Assembly (NCBI RefSeq): GCF_018141105.1
Contig: NZ_CP054839.1
Span: forward strand, 6,017,411-6,081,410
DNA from: Saccharopolyspora erythraea
GTDB taxonomy: Bacteria; Actinomycetota; Actinomycetes; Mycobacteriales; Pseudonocardiaceae
DNA length: 64,000 nucleotides
Direction: 5' to 3'
Part shown: positions 34,701 through 42,401 of the stretch, piece after piece
Position numbering within the stretch: position 1 is the stretch's first letter
How the letters are laid out: every line of letters begins with the position of its first letter
Notes under the pieces: generated by a model
The model's database searches: none
Seen by the model: only the letters and a program-made list of their open reading frames with translations
Told to the model about the DNA's origin: nothing
Made by a program: the position numbers and the translations under genes

Positions 34701-35179
34701 GCCACGAGCTCCAGGGGTACTTCCCCACCGCCGACACGGTCCAGGGCGATGCGAAACCCGAAGTCGCGCAAGGCGTTCACACTGGCCACCAGCCGCTCGC
34801 CCAGTCCGCTGACAGGTGGACTGATTTCGAGAGTGACCTCGTGTTCGAGGCGCCCGGCATCGCACAGCGCCTTGCGGACCGCGTCCATCCGCTCGGGAGC
34901 GTCGGCGACCGTGCTCGCCAACACGTTGAGGTGCAGCGGCAGGAGCGTCCCGTGTCCGGCGAAGTCGGCTACCGCGTTCGCGGCCAACCGAGCATCCACC
35001 TCGGCGAGCAGGCCGTCACGCTCTGCCCTGCCGAACAGCTCATCGAGGTCGCCGCTCGGTGGACACGCCAGTGCCTCCACTCCGACGACGCCGCCGATCC
35101 GTACGTTGACCAGCGGCTGATACGCGAAACGCACGTCGTCAAGCGGCACCGACACCTGAGAGATACTGCCCGACCGCAC
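31712..35179 (-). CDS. EAL-CBS-GGDEF-PAS-GGDEF-EAL cyclic-di-GMP signalling protein
   Basis: A 1155-residue cytosolic c-di-GMP protein. Order: degenerate EAL (about 10-240; VEALACPPSG, DDFG replaced by LDRVGGG), a CBS pair (about 265-390), degenerate GGDEF (about 400-550; GRDDF), PAS (about 600-720), GGDEF with SGDEF signature (about 725-890), and a near-complete EAL (about 905-1145; VEALVRW, VDDFGGGYSS, VKIDSS, AQGVETEAQ). The expected NxS Asn is replaced, so diesterase activity is uncertain. The last codons TAC AGA GGT TGA come from the IS630 end; without the insertion the gene ended NPS-TAG. GTG start 35179. Confidence 0.88.
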   Translation of the reverse strand: MRSGSISQVSVPLDDVRFAYQPLVNVRIGGVVGVEALACPPSGDLDELFGRAERDGLLAEVDARLAANAVADFAGHGTLLPLHLNVLASTVADAPERMDAVRKALCDAGRLEHEVTLEISPPVSGLGERLVASVNALRDFGFRIALDRVGGGEVPLELVADLRPDVVKLDRRLVQLLPERLHRLTVLDSVRQVCEATSTRVVVQGVDRQEHLALLRHHGIALGQGNLLAPTTWRPPENSWTSSTWVDTGDPAVPVIETRSAAGPLVTDYITPATMLPIDVSTDEVRQTFTDGPEITCVVLVDADGRPQQTITRNRFLLGVAGPYGHALHVRKPAARLADEPRSVTTSTTALEALDLLTRSGHERLDGDAVVVDEAGRCLGIVPAEALIRGMAEFNVEEAASLNPLTRLPGSDSLAREVARRIDRGGEFTLSWLDVDDFQTVNEKFGFAAGDELIRGIGRVLGDAAAQLPSVRIAHPGRDDFLAVGQLEDLRTLARKVFDTPHEAGGMPVTVSLATLVCSPAIRSYAEASRRLAPLKRFVKNLRGDSWVLSRPGTEQIEILRGRNEDGNLPSDGGGAEADRQPSDEAGDSSGDGVAARPGQRPAELLAVGPVATGVFDEAERLVHANASLCALLGYELDQLRGMSTWDLAHPQDALGASRRPVAGAREQAVSQRMLVRSDGRPLHCELHSALSVQDDGSQFWVVAFQDVTRWHQLAEDLRHRATHDHLTGLPNRATAKEQLNDLLGKADPESVGVALCDVDNFKRVNDSLGHDAGDDLLVALARRLEAELPLSCTPAKLSGDEFLITCADVGGVGGIESLASIVSSLMRTSMPLHGQLVRVSASVGAAVPTRSATSADDLLRVVDAAMLQAKRRGPGRVSLAGPGRVTSADRQLRLEREFRDALHGDRLGLHYEPILKRDGTLVAVEALVRWHHPDRGLLTPEVFLPAAEQGDLLRDLDSWVLSTALREAGSWREQGDCAAGIAVDLFGLAPDRPEFVENVAAIIDGSSISDHRVVLEVAETSLLDLQSPARSALARLAESGVRFAVDDFGGGYSSPARLKDLPARIVKIDSSLVAAVSTDVSSRAVTQAIVTVAHATGRSCVAQGVETEAQFRVLGELGVDAYQGGLLSPPLAPHELRTVVERGSLPVPNPSYRG

Positions 35180-35419
35180 GCCACCCAGCGAGTGGGTTCA
35201 TGCAGTGTTCACAAACTCATCAGGTGTACGCCTGATCTCCAAGCCCGTGTTCAGGACACAGATTCTGCGAGGCCACACAGGGTGTTGGCGCGCGCACTTT
35301 CCGGTCAGGCATCCACTGTCGACCGTCAGCGGAGAGTCGTCGCGATCCGCCCCGAAATCTTGATGAGGAAACAATTCACAAAGCGCAGGCAGCCGAGGAC
35401 AACATTCCGCAATTTGTGC

Positions 35420-35782
35420 CTATGCGCGGTGGCGCAACGAAGCGCGAAACACCTCGTGGCTGTCCGCGGCGCGCTCGGCGGCGACCAGGAGCGCGGCGTG
35501 CAGGCGAGCCAGCGCGGCGATCGGATCACAACCGCCGCTGCCCTGGCCCGCCCCGGAACGGGCTCGCGGACGGCGGCGGTCATCGATGTCCAACGTCCGC
35601 TCGGATACCGCCACCACCAGCCTCTGCAAGCTCAGCAGCGCGTCCGTGACGTCCTCGGCGAGGCCCTCGAGTTCCGCGTCGCCGGCCCGATCGCGCAAGT
35701 CCCGGCTCTTGGCGGCCTGCTCCACAGCCGCGATCGCCTGCCTGAGCGAAGCACGCGGGCCACCGGGAGCCTCCGAAGTCAT
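35420..35782 (-). CDS. small helical hypothetical protein
   Basis: A 120-residue protein, almost all predicted helix (ASLRQAIAAVEQAAKSRDLR, LEGLAEDVTDALLSLQRLV, IAALARLHAALLVAAERAAD) with a flexible Gly/Arg-rich linker in between. ATG 35782 has GAGAGG 5 nt upstream. It lies upstream of the c-di-GMP gene on the same strand, 240 bp apart. I do not recognise the family; a helical-bundle partner is a guess. Confidence 0.65.
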   Translation of the reverse strand: MTSEAPGGPRASLRQAIAAVEQAAKSRDLRDRAGDAELEGLAEDVTDALLSLQRLVVAVSERTLDIDDRRRPRARSGAGQGSGGCDPIAALARLHAALLVAAERAADSHEVFRASLRHRA

Positions 35783-36321
35783 GACCTCTCACCTGACAAT
35801 CTCGACGGCCGGTCACGCGGTGCTCCCGCCGAAACGATCTGCCCACGTGCTCCTGTCAGCACGCCAGGCAGCCCCGGTCCCCAACAAGCACCTGTCGGTG
35901 CGCGGCCGTCGCTATCGATCAGGGCTGCGCCGAGACTCCGCGACGATGGTGCGCCGATCTTGGATTCGCCTCCCCTTTCCTCGATGCAACCGTCACTGTA
36001 AGGGTCCATTCGACTACTCAATGTGACTCCAGGGCGCAAGCAAGAACAGAGACTCATGTGGCCTGAATTCGCTCGCCCGTCACCTGGCGGACACCCGGCC
36101 CCTTGGTTCCACGCACCTTCGGTGAAAGCCGATCCAGACGCACACGCCGCCGCCAACCGCGTGATCTCGATGTGGGATGGTGTTCCCGACGCCGGTGGGG
36201 GCTCGTCGGCCGTGACGCCGACCCACCGAAAGCTGAAGCGTTATCGGTTCTTCCGATCACGTTCACCATGCGCGAGTATCCCTGAAAGCGAAGGCGCCGT
36301 GGGGGACCGCTGGAGGGGCAC
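35783..36321. other. divergent intergenic region, nothing recognised
   Basis: 539 bases between the helical protein and the envelope operon. No family motifs in the short frames and no clear repeat. It must hold the promoter of the three-gene operon. Confidence 0.5.
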
Positions 36322-37476
36322 GTGGCCGCAGAGCCGCAGTTGAAGATCAAAAAACCTCCACCTCGTCCTGCGCTCACCTCGGTGCTGGCCCTCGGTCTGG
36401 TCGGACTCGTCGTGCTGGTGCTGACGCCTGCCCTGGTCCGATCCGCCCAGCCCGCGCCCGCCGTCACCGTCGTGCGGGGCAAGATGGGCTCGAAGGTCGA
36501 CTTCTTCCGCGACACCCAGGTCCAGGAGCTCCTGCGGCGCAAGAACTTCGAGGTCATCGTCGACAATTCCGGGTCGCGTGAGGTCGCCACGCACGACGTC
36601 GCCCGCTACGACTTCGTGTTCCCGTCCGGCCAGCCCGCAGCCGAAATGATCATGAACACGAACGTGGGCGCCCAGGCCTACGTCCCGTTCGTCAGCCCGA
36701 TCGTGCTCGCCACCTATCGGCCCTACGCCGAGGCGCTGCACGAGCTGGGCATCGCCACACCCATGAATCCAGACGGCAACAGCCCGCTGTACTACCGGAT
36801 CGACGTCAGCAGGTTCGTCGAGCTCACCGAGCTGCGCAGGCGCTGGAACGACATCGGCATCCGCGAGCACGGGATCCAGAACAACAACCTGGTGCTGGCC
36901 CACACCTCCGACGTGTGCCTGTCCAACTCCGGCGGTACCTACCAGGGTCTGATCGCCTACGCCAAGAACGGGGGCACCGTCGCCTCGTCCGAGGCTGAAG
37001 TGGCCGCGCTGGCCGAGTCGATGAAGCCGCTGTACCGGGCACAGGGTGCGCCCACACCGGACCGGGTTCCTTTCTACCTGTCGCCGGAGGGCAAGCGGAT
37101 CGCGCCCATCGTCGTGATCTACGAGCACCAGTACCTCGCTCACCAGTTGCGGCGCCCCGTGGGACAGCCCGACGAGGACCGGGTACTGCTCTACCCTGCC
37201 GATCATTTCGAGACCCAGCCCGCGTTCATCGCGCTCAACGACAACGGCAGGAAGCTCGCCCAGTTGCTGCGCACCGATCCGGAGTTGCGCACGCGGGCGG
37301 TGGAGCTTGGTTTCCGCGTGCTCGACGCGGAGCAGGACACCGCGAGCCCGCAGCTGACCCGTCTGCTCAACGATCGTGGGCTCGAAGCGCCGTCGTCGGG
37401 CAACGACCACACGCGTGCTTATCTGCCGACACTCGATCTGTTCGAGATGCTCATCACCAGGATCGGCGGTTGCTGA
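36322..37476 (+). CDS. membrane-anchored periplasmic-binding-protein-like protein
   Basis: A 384-residue protein with a polar cytoplasmic start (LKIKKPPPRPALTS), one hydrophobic anchor (about 19-40), and an extracytoplasmic domain of type-II binding-protein character (VVRGKMGSKVDFFRDTQVQELL, VIVDNSGSREVATHDVARYDFV, NSPLYYRIDVSRFVEL). A Cys occurs in DVCLSN and the C-terminus is GGC. GTG 36322 has GGAGGGG 5 nt upstream. First gene of a coupled operon: its stop overlaps the VWA lipoprotein start (TGATG). Function unknown. Confidence 0.7.
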   Translation: MAAEPQLKIKKPPPRPALTSVLALGLVGLVVLVLTPALVRSAQPAPAVTVVRGKMGSKVDFFRDTQVQELLRRKNFEVIVDNSGSREVATHDVARYDFVFPSGQPAAEMIMNTNVGAQAYVPFVSPIVLATYRPYAEALHELGIATPMNPDGNSPLYYRIDVSRFVELTELRRRWNDIGIREHGIQNNNLVLAHTSDVCLSNSGGTYQGLIAYAKNGGTVASSEAEVAALAESMKPLYRAQGAPTPDRVPFYLSPEGKRIAPIVVIYEHQYLAHQLRRPVGQPDEDRVLLYPADHFETQPAFIALNDNGRKLAQLLRTDPELRTRAVELGFRVLDAEQDTASPQLTRLLNDRGLEAPSSGNDHTRAYLPTLDLFEMLITRIGGC

Positions 37477-39089
37477 TGATGCGGCTGGGCGATCGCGCGG
37501 GCGTGCGGCGTCGCGCCGGGCGTCGAAGGCTCTCCGGCGTCGTGCTGTTCGCCGTCCTCGGCCTGGTCGCCGCGTGCACGACGCCCGTGCCACCGCACAC
37601 GACCCTGCGGGTGCTCGCCTCGTCCGAACTCGCCGACATGGGGCCACTACTGGACGACCTGCGCCGCGACACCGGCATCGAGCTCGTCATGGAGCACCGA
37701 GGGACCATCGACGCCACCAACGCGCTCACCCCCGGGGACTACCGGCACGACATCGCCTGGCTGTCCACGGACCGCTACTTCGAGCTGAAGCTCAAGCAGA
37801 TCGGGTTCACCGGAGAGCGGCCGATCAGCAGCAGGTTCATGTTCTCGCCGCTGGCGATCGGTGTGAAACCGGCAGTCGCCGAGCTGCTCAGAACCACCAC
37901 GACCGACCAGCACCTCTCCTGGGCGGATCTGGCCGACCTGTCGGCCATGGGAATGGTCCGCTTCGGGATGGCCGACCCGCAGCACGCAGGCAGCGGGCTC
38001 TCCGCGCTGGTCGGAGTCGCCACGGCTGCGGCGGGAACCGGCGGCGCCCTGCGCGAGGAGGACGTCAGCTGCGACCGGCTCCGCGGGTTCTTCGCCGGGC
38101 GCACCCTCACCGCCGACACCTCGCGCCGGCTCGCCGACTCCTACGCCGGCAACCAGGACGACGCGGACGCCCTGATCAACTACGAGTCGGTGTTGCTTTC
38201 CCTGAACGCCAGTGGAAAACTGCGCGAGCCGCTGGAGATCCTCTACCCGCGCGACGGCATCGTCCTCGCCGACTACCCGATGATGCTGCTCGACCCGGCG
38301 AAGCGGGACAGCTACGAGACGGTCGTGAACTGGTTCAAGTCCGAGCAGGGCCAGCGCAAGATCATGGAACGGACGCTGCGCCGCCCGCTGGACAGCCAGG
38401 TTCCGCGCGACCCGCGGTTCCGGGAGTTCAGCACGAACACCCTGTACTTCCCGGAGCGCAAGGAGACGATCGATCGGCTCGCCGCCGAGTACTCCAGACC
38501 GCAGTCGCGCAATCCGTCGCACGTGATATTCGTGCTCGACTTCTCGGCGTCGATGACTGGGCCGCGGATCGCCGCCCTGCGATCGGCGTTCGCCGGTTTC
38601 AGCGGTGCCGACCCGTCCGCGGTGGGCAAGTTCGTGCGCTTCTACAAGGGCGAGACGGTCACCATCATGCGTTTCGGCGGCCAGGTGCTCGACGAGCGGG
38701 ACTTCACCATCTCCGGACAAGCCGACCTCGAGGCCGTCCAGGACTACATCGCCGCCGACCGTTTCGACCAGACCACCGGCGTGTGGTCGGCTCTGGAGGC
38801 CGCCTACGCCAAGGCCGCGGCCGCTACCCGGGACCACCCGGAGCAGCCGGTCACGATCATGCTGATGACCGACGGCGAGAACAACGCCGGCATCTCCCTG
38901 CAGGACTTCCTGCGCAACCACCAGGCACGAAATCCCGCGGCGAAGGCCGTGCACACCTACACCGTCCGCTTCGGCGAGGCCAATCCCGGCGAGCTGGACC
39001 GGGCGGCGAGAGCCACCGGCGGCCGCATGGTCGACGCCAACGCGACATCACTTTCCGAGGCGTTCAAGGAGATCCGTGGCTGTCGATAA
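37476..39089 (+). CDS. lipoprotein with substrate-binding-like and von Willebrand factor A domains
   Basis: A 537-residue lipoprotein: Arg-rich start, hydrophobic segment and lipobox LVAAC (Cys34). Residues about 45-330 look like an extracellular solute-binding domain (LRVLASSELADMGPLLDDLR, WADLADL, YPRDGIVLADYPMMLL). The C-terminal VWA domain has an intact metal site: DFSAS (about 353-357), TTG before VWSALEAAY, and MTDGENN (about 466). Metal-dependent adhesion of a protein partner is expected. ATG 37476 overlaps the previous stop by 1 nt, and the end overlaps the next gene by 14 nt. Confidence 0.78.
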   Translation: MMRLGDRAGVRRRAGRRRLSGVVLFAVLGLVAACTTPVPPHTTLRVLASSELADMGPLLDDLRRDTGIELVMEHRGTIDATNALTPGDYRHDIAWLSTDRYFELKLKQIGFTGERPISSRFMFSPLAIGVKPAVAELLRTTTTDQHLSWADLADLSAMGMVRFGMADPQHAGSGLSALVGVATAAAGTGGALREEDVSCDRLRGFFAGRTLTADTSRRLADSYAGNQDDADALINYESVLLSLNASGKLREPLEILYPRDGIVLADYPMMLLDPAKRDSYETVVNWFKSEQGQRKIMERTLRRPLDSQVPRDPRFREFSTNTLYFPERKETIDRLAAEYSRPQSRNPSHVIFVLDFSASMTGPRIAALRSAFAGFSGADPSAVGKFVRFYKGETVTIMRFGGQVLDERDFTISGQADLEAVQDYIAADRFDQTTGVWSALEAAYAKAAAATRDHPEQPVTIMLMTDGENNAGISLQDFLRNHQARNPAAKAVHTYTVRFGEANPGELDRAARATGGRMVDANATSLSEAFKEIRGCR

Positions 39090-39810
39090 CGCGTGGTTCT
39101 GGATCCTCATGTTCGCCGGCGCCGGACTCGTGGCCGCGGCGGTGGTTCTGCAGGTGCGCCGCATGCGCCGCTCCCGCGACACGACAGGCGTCATCGGCGA
39201 CCACGAGCTGCTCATGTACCTCAACGAGGCCCTGGTGATGGACATCCTCCAGTACCGGGGCGATGTGAAGGCGCTCAAGAAGCGCGTGGAGCAGTACACC
39301 CGGGAGACCGCGGAAGGGCGCGGCGAGGTGAAGAACAGCTTGTTCAGCATCGTCGGAGGCCGAAACCGGGAAGGCTCGACGACAGAGTCCTTCGAGGCCG
39401 AGGAATCGCCGATCACCGCTATCCGCAAGGTCGTGCACGAGCTGGAGAAGGCCGACGCGATCGTCTACGCCGACTTCCACAAGGACGAGATCCACGCGCA
39501 CAGGACCCTCACCGACAACCCGACCGGTGTCGCGAAGCTGAGCGACAGCAGGATGTTGCTGTCGATCGACGGGCGCTTCGAGGAGTACGAGGAAGGCGAC
39601 GGGTCGGACACCGACTACGTGCGCCTGCGCGCACCGTACCCCTCCGGCGACGCCCATGTCCGGGTCAAGATCACCCGCAGCGGACTCCGCGAGCAGGATG
39701 CCCTGCCGGAGCAAAGGGCGCCGTTCTCGGCGCGCGTGCTCGGCAAGGTGGAGACCTGGGACGAGCAGGCCGGCGTCCTCAAGATGTGGGCGCTCGCGAT
39801 CTTCCGCTGA
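39076..39810 (+). CDS. membrane-anchored protein of unknown function, third gene of VWA operon
   Basis: A 244-residue protein with one N-terminal transmembrane segment (about 8-28, FWILMFAGAGLVAAAVVLQV) followed by RRMRR, so the rest is cytoplasmic. The soluble part begins HELLMYLNEALVMDILQY, has a long charged helix region (VKALKKRVEQYTRETAEGRG), and ends in short strands (FSARVLGKVETWDEQAGVLK). The YLNE start and the closing strands faintly recall DUF6414; not secure. GTG 39076 follows AAGGAG by 4 nt and lies in the end of the VWA gene, so the three are one transcript. Confidence 0.68.
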   Translation: MAVDNAWFWILMFAGAGLVAAAVVLQVRRMRRSRDTTGVIGDHELLMYLNEALVMDILQYRGDVKALKKRVEQYTRETAEGRGEVKNSLFSIVGGRNREGSTTESFEAEESPITAIRKVVHELEKADAIVYADFHKDEIHAHRTLTDNPTGVAKLSDSRMLLSIDGRFEEYEEGDGSDTDYVRLRAPYPSGDAHVRVKITRSGLREQDALPEQRAPFSARVLGKVETWDEQAGVLKMWALAIFR

Positions 39811-40005
39811 CTCGGCTCGATCCACGCACGCGCCGGTGTACCTCGGTTGAGCTATCCCAGCAGCAGCGTGCTCGCCGCGTTACTGCTTGTCGACACCCCG
39901 TCAGCGATGTGTCCGAGCATCAACTCATTCGCCTACCCCGCCCAGCCCGGAGCATCGACAACCGCGTCGAGTGCTGCTCGCCACACCCGAAGCCGAGAAA
40001 TTGAG

Positions 40006-40024
40006 AATGACAATCGTTGTGATT
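40006..40024. promoter_or_regulatory. Fur/Zur-like box upstream of the dead ATPase gene
   Basis: AATGACAATCGTTGTGATT: 8-bp arms with one mismatch around TCG, 42 bp upstream of the ATPase start. It matches the TGAnAA-n-TTnTCA form of actinobacterial Zur/Fur-family boxes and resembles the two boxes at 45317 and 48243. Which metal sensor binds is inference. Confidence 0.55.
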
Positions 40025-40065
40025 AGTCTGCGGCTCGCGCTGACGGCTGAGGAGAGGCGGGTGGG

Positions 40066-41946
40066 ATGGCGTCCGACCGGGTGGCGACGGTGGCCGGTCC
40101 GCGTGCCCGGCAGGATGAACAGCCTCCGGCGGTCCCCGTTGAACCGGTGCGCGTAGTTGCTGCGGCCGGTGGCCGTATCCGCGTTTCGGTGCCGTGGCTG
40201 GTGCGCAAGCCTGGTCTGGTCGACCTGGTCGCTGACAAGCTCGCGTCGGTCGAGGGTGTTCGGGAAGCACGGTTCTTCCCGCGGACCGGCCACGTCGTTG
40301 CATGGGTCGACGGTCGCGGCGATCCGGGCCGCCTGGTGCATGCGCTCGGCACCCCACCTGCCACGCCGCCTGCCCCTGCACTCTCCGAGAGGCGCGCACC
40401 GGTCGGTCTCGGGCCCGGTCGTCTGATCACCGGAGCGTTGGTGCTGGGTGTTGCGGGCGCAGCCAGAGTGCTTCTCCGGCGGAGGCTGGCCGGGCGCGCT
40501 GCTTCGGGCTTGTCCGGCTTGGTGGCGACGTTCATCGGCTTCCCCTTCCTCCGGCGCGCCACCCTCGGCTTGGCGCGGAGGAAGGAACTGGGAACTGACG
40601 TCCTGGTCACCGCCGCGACCGTCGTGTCGTTGGTGCTGCGGCAGAACGTCGTCGCGGTGGCGGTGCTGACCGTGCTCAACCTCGGTGAACTCCTCCAGGG
40701 GCTGCTGCTGCGCAACAGCCGTCGACACGCCGCGCGCCATGCGGCCTCGGGCGAGCACCGGGTGTGGCTGGTCTGCGAGGGAGTCGAGGTGGAGGTGCCC
40801 GCTGCGGAGGTGCGGACCGGCGACGTCGTGGCGGTCTCCGCTGGTGACCGGATGCCGGTGGACGGGACTGTGGTCGACGGTTCGGCGGTCGTCGACGGCG
40901 CCGCGATCACCGGTGACCTCGTTCCCACCCGGGTCGGACGGGGCAGCCACGTGCTCACTGGGGCGATGGTGCGCTCGGGCCGGCTGCGGGTGCGCGCGAC
41001 GGCGGTCGGCTCGGAGACGGAAGCGGCGAAGATCCTCACCACTGCGCAACGCGTGCGGGCGGCACGCGAACCGAGGCCGACGGTCGGGGGCGCGTTCTCC
41101 CGGCGGTTCGCGCCGGCCGCGTTGGCGGTGGCCGGGCTGACGTTGCTGCTCACCGGAGACGCCCGGCGAGCGATGTCGATGTTGCTGATCGCGTGCCCGT
41201 GTGCGACGGGCCTGTCCACTCCGGCCGCGGCGGCCGCGGGGGCGTCGGCGTCGGCACGTCGCGGTGTTCATGCCACGAGCGACCGCGGGCTGGAAGCGCT
41301 CGGTCTCGCGGACGCCTTCGTCCTCGGCAGCGGTGTGCTCGCCGACTGCCCGCCGGCCGACACCGCCGTGCTGCTTCGACGGCTGCGTGCCTGGGGAGCT
41401 GGGCCGATCATTGTGTTCGCCGCGGAGAGCGCACACGCGGCGTCACCACTCGCTGCTTCCGGTGACATCGAGGTTCGCGCCCCTGGTTCCCCTGAATCCA
41501 GGGCGGCGCTGGTTCGCGGCCTTCAAGCCCAGGGGCGTGTGGTGGCCGTGATCGGCAACGCGACGGCCGAGGCCCTGGCGGTCGCGCAGGCCGATGTCGG
41601 CATCGCGGTGGGTCCGGCAGGGCGGGTCCTCGCGGCGGTGTCCGACCTGGTCATCCCGCATGCCGACCTGTCGAGGGTGGTCGCCGCGGTCGAGTTGGGC
41701 CGGCGGACCCGGCGGGCCATGCGGCAGAACTACGGGCTGGCTGTCGGTGTCAACGTCGCCGGCATGCTCGTCGGTGCGGCCGGTGTGGTGAACCCGGTCC
41801 TGGCCGCCGTTCTGCACAACGCCGGTGGCCTCGCCGTGGTCGTCAACTCCGCGCGAATCGCCCCCGCCGGACGCGGTCCCGACGCGCCGACGCGGGGGCA
41901 ACGATTTCCACGCGGCCGGTGCGCGCCACCGCCCACGGCCTCTTGA
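40066..41946 (+). CDS. catalytically dead P1B-type ATPase-like protein (paralogue of CtpC-like pump)
   Basis: A 626-residue relative of CtpC-type heavy-metal ATPases. The membrane part is kept, including the metal-binding CPC (377-379 in LLIACPCATGLSTP) and helices with VLNLGELLQ. Catalytic motifs are gone: DKTGTLT is replaced by VLGSGVLAD (419-427), TGES by TGDL (282-285), and GDGxND by IGNATAEAL (496-504). It is about 100 residues shorter than its neighbour because the nucleotide-binding domain is reduced. ATG 40066 has a GGAGAGG site. Intact length and good codon use argue for a retained gene, possibly a regulatory or metal-binding subunit. Confidence 0.85.
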   Translation: MASDRVATVAGPRARQDEQPPAVPVEPVRVVAAAGGRIRVSVPWLVRKPGLVDLVADKLASVEGVREARFFPRTGHVVAWVDGRGDPGRLVHALGTPPATPPAPALSERRAPVGLGPGRLITGALVLGVAGAARVLLRRRLAGRAASGLSGLVATFIGFPFLRRATLGLARRKELGTDVLVTAATVVSLVLRQNVVAVAVLTVLNLGELLQGLLLRNSRRHAARHAASGEHRVWLVCEGVEVEVPAAEVRTGDVVAVSAGDRMPVDGTVVDGSAVVDGAAITGDLVPTRVGRGSHVLTGAMVRSGRLRVRATAVGSETEAAKILTTAQRVRAAREPRPTVGGAFSRRFAPAALAVAGLTLLLTGDARRAMSMLLIACPCATGLSTPAAAAAGASASARRGVHATSDRGLEALGLADAFVLGSGVLADCPPADTAVLLRRLRAWGAGPIIVFAAESAHAASPLAASGDIEVRAPGSPESRAALVRGLQAQGRVVAVIGNATAEALAVAQADVGIAVGPAGRVLAAVSDLVIPHADLSRVVAAVELGRRTRRAMRQNYGLAVGVNVAGMLVGAAGVVNPVLAAVLHNAGGLAVVVNSARIAPAGRGPDAPTRGQRFPRGRCAPPPTAS

Positions 41947-42102
41947 ATCGCCGCTGACGAAGCCACAAACTGGGGCGGTACTGTCCGTCTTCGTCTGCCG
42001 TGCGGTTGCGGGAGAAAGCGTCCTTCCGGCGCTTGTCCAGAGGTCCCGGGGACCGGCGCCGGCTCCGAGCCGTCGGTGCGCTCGAAGGACAGGGGGGACG
42101 TC

Positions 42103-42399
42103 ATGCACTTCTTGCTGGGTTCGTTCGCCGCGAAGCTCGTTCACTACACGGTGTCGGGGACGGTGGGCGTCGCCGTGGTCAGGGCTGCCGAGCACGCCGC
42201 TCCGCAGCTCAAGCCGAAGGCGCGCGAGCTGGCGGTGAACACCATGGCGCGCGGCATCGTGGTCGGACGCACGCTCAGCGGCTTCGCTGAGGAAGCCCGG
42301 CTCAAGGCCGGTGACCTCGTCGCCGAGGCGCACGAATCGCTGGGCCAGGAGGCTCCCGCGCCGACCTCGGTCCAGGCGAAAGACGAGCACGGTCACTGA
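42103..42399 (+). CDS. DUF1490/PacL-like membrane metal chaperone
   Basis: A 98-residue DUF1490 protein: one transmembrane helix (about 5-27, LLGSFAAKLVHYTVSGTVGV), a cytoplasmic helix (about 35-70), and a C-terminus ending KDEHGH. In Mycobacterium tuberculosis, PacL proteins of this family assemble with CtpC-type ATPases and bind zinc through a C-terminal Asp/His motif; the DEHGH end here fits. The gene lies 2 nt before the CtpC-like ATPase start. Confidence 0.85.
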   Translation: MHFLLGSFAAKLVHYTVSGTVGVAVVRAAEHAAPQLKPKARELAVNTMARGIVVGRTLSGFAEEARLKAGDLVAEAHESLGQEAPAPTSVQAKDEHGH

Positions 42400-42401
42400 C
42401 C

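Noticed and set aside
40066-41946. Considered calling the degenerate ATPase a pseudogene
   Set aside because: Open frame is continuous over 626 codons with normal codon use, a ribosome site and a preceding metal-box; loss is confined to catalytic motifs, so it is better described as a pseudoenzyme.
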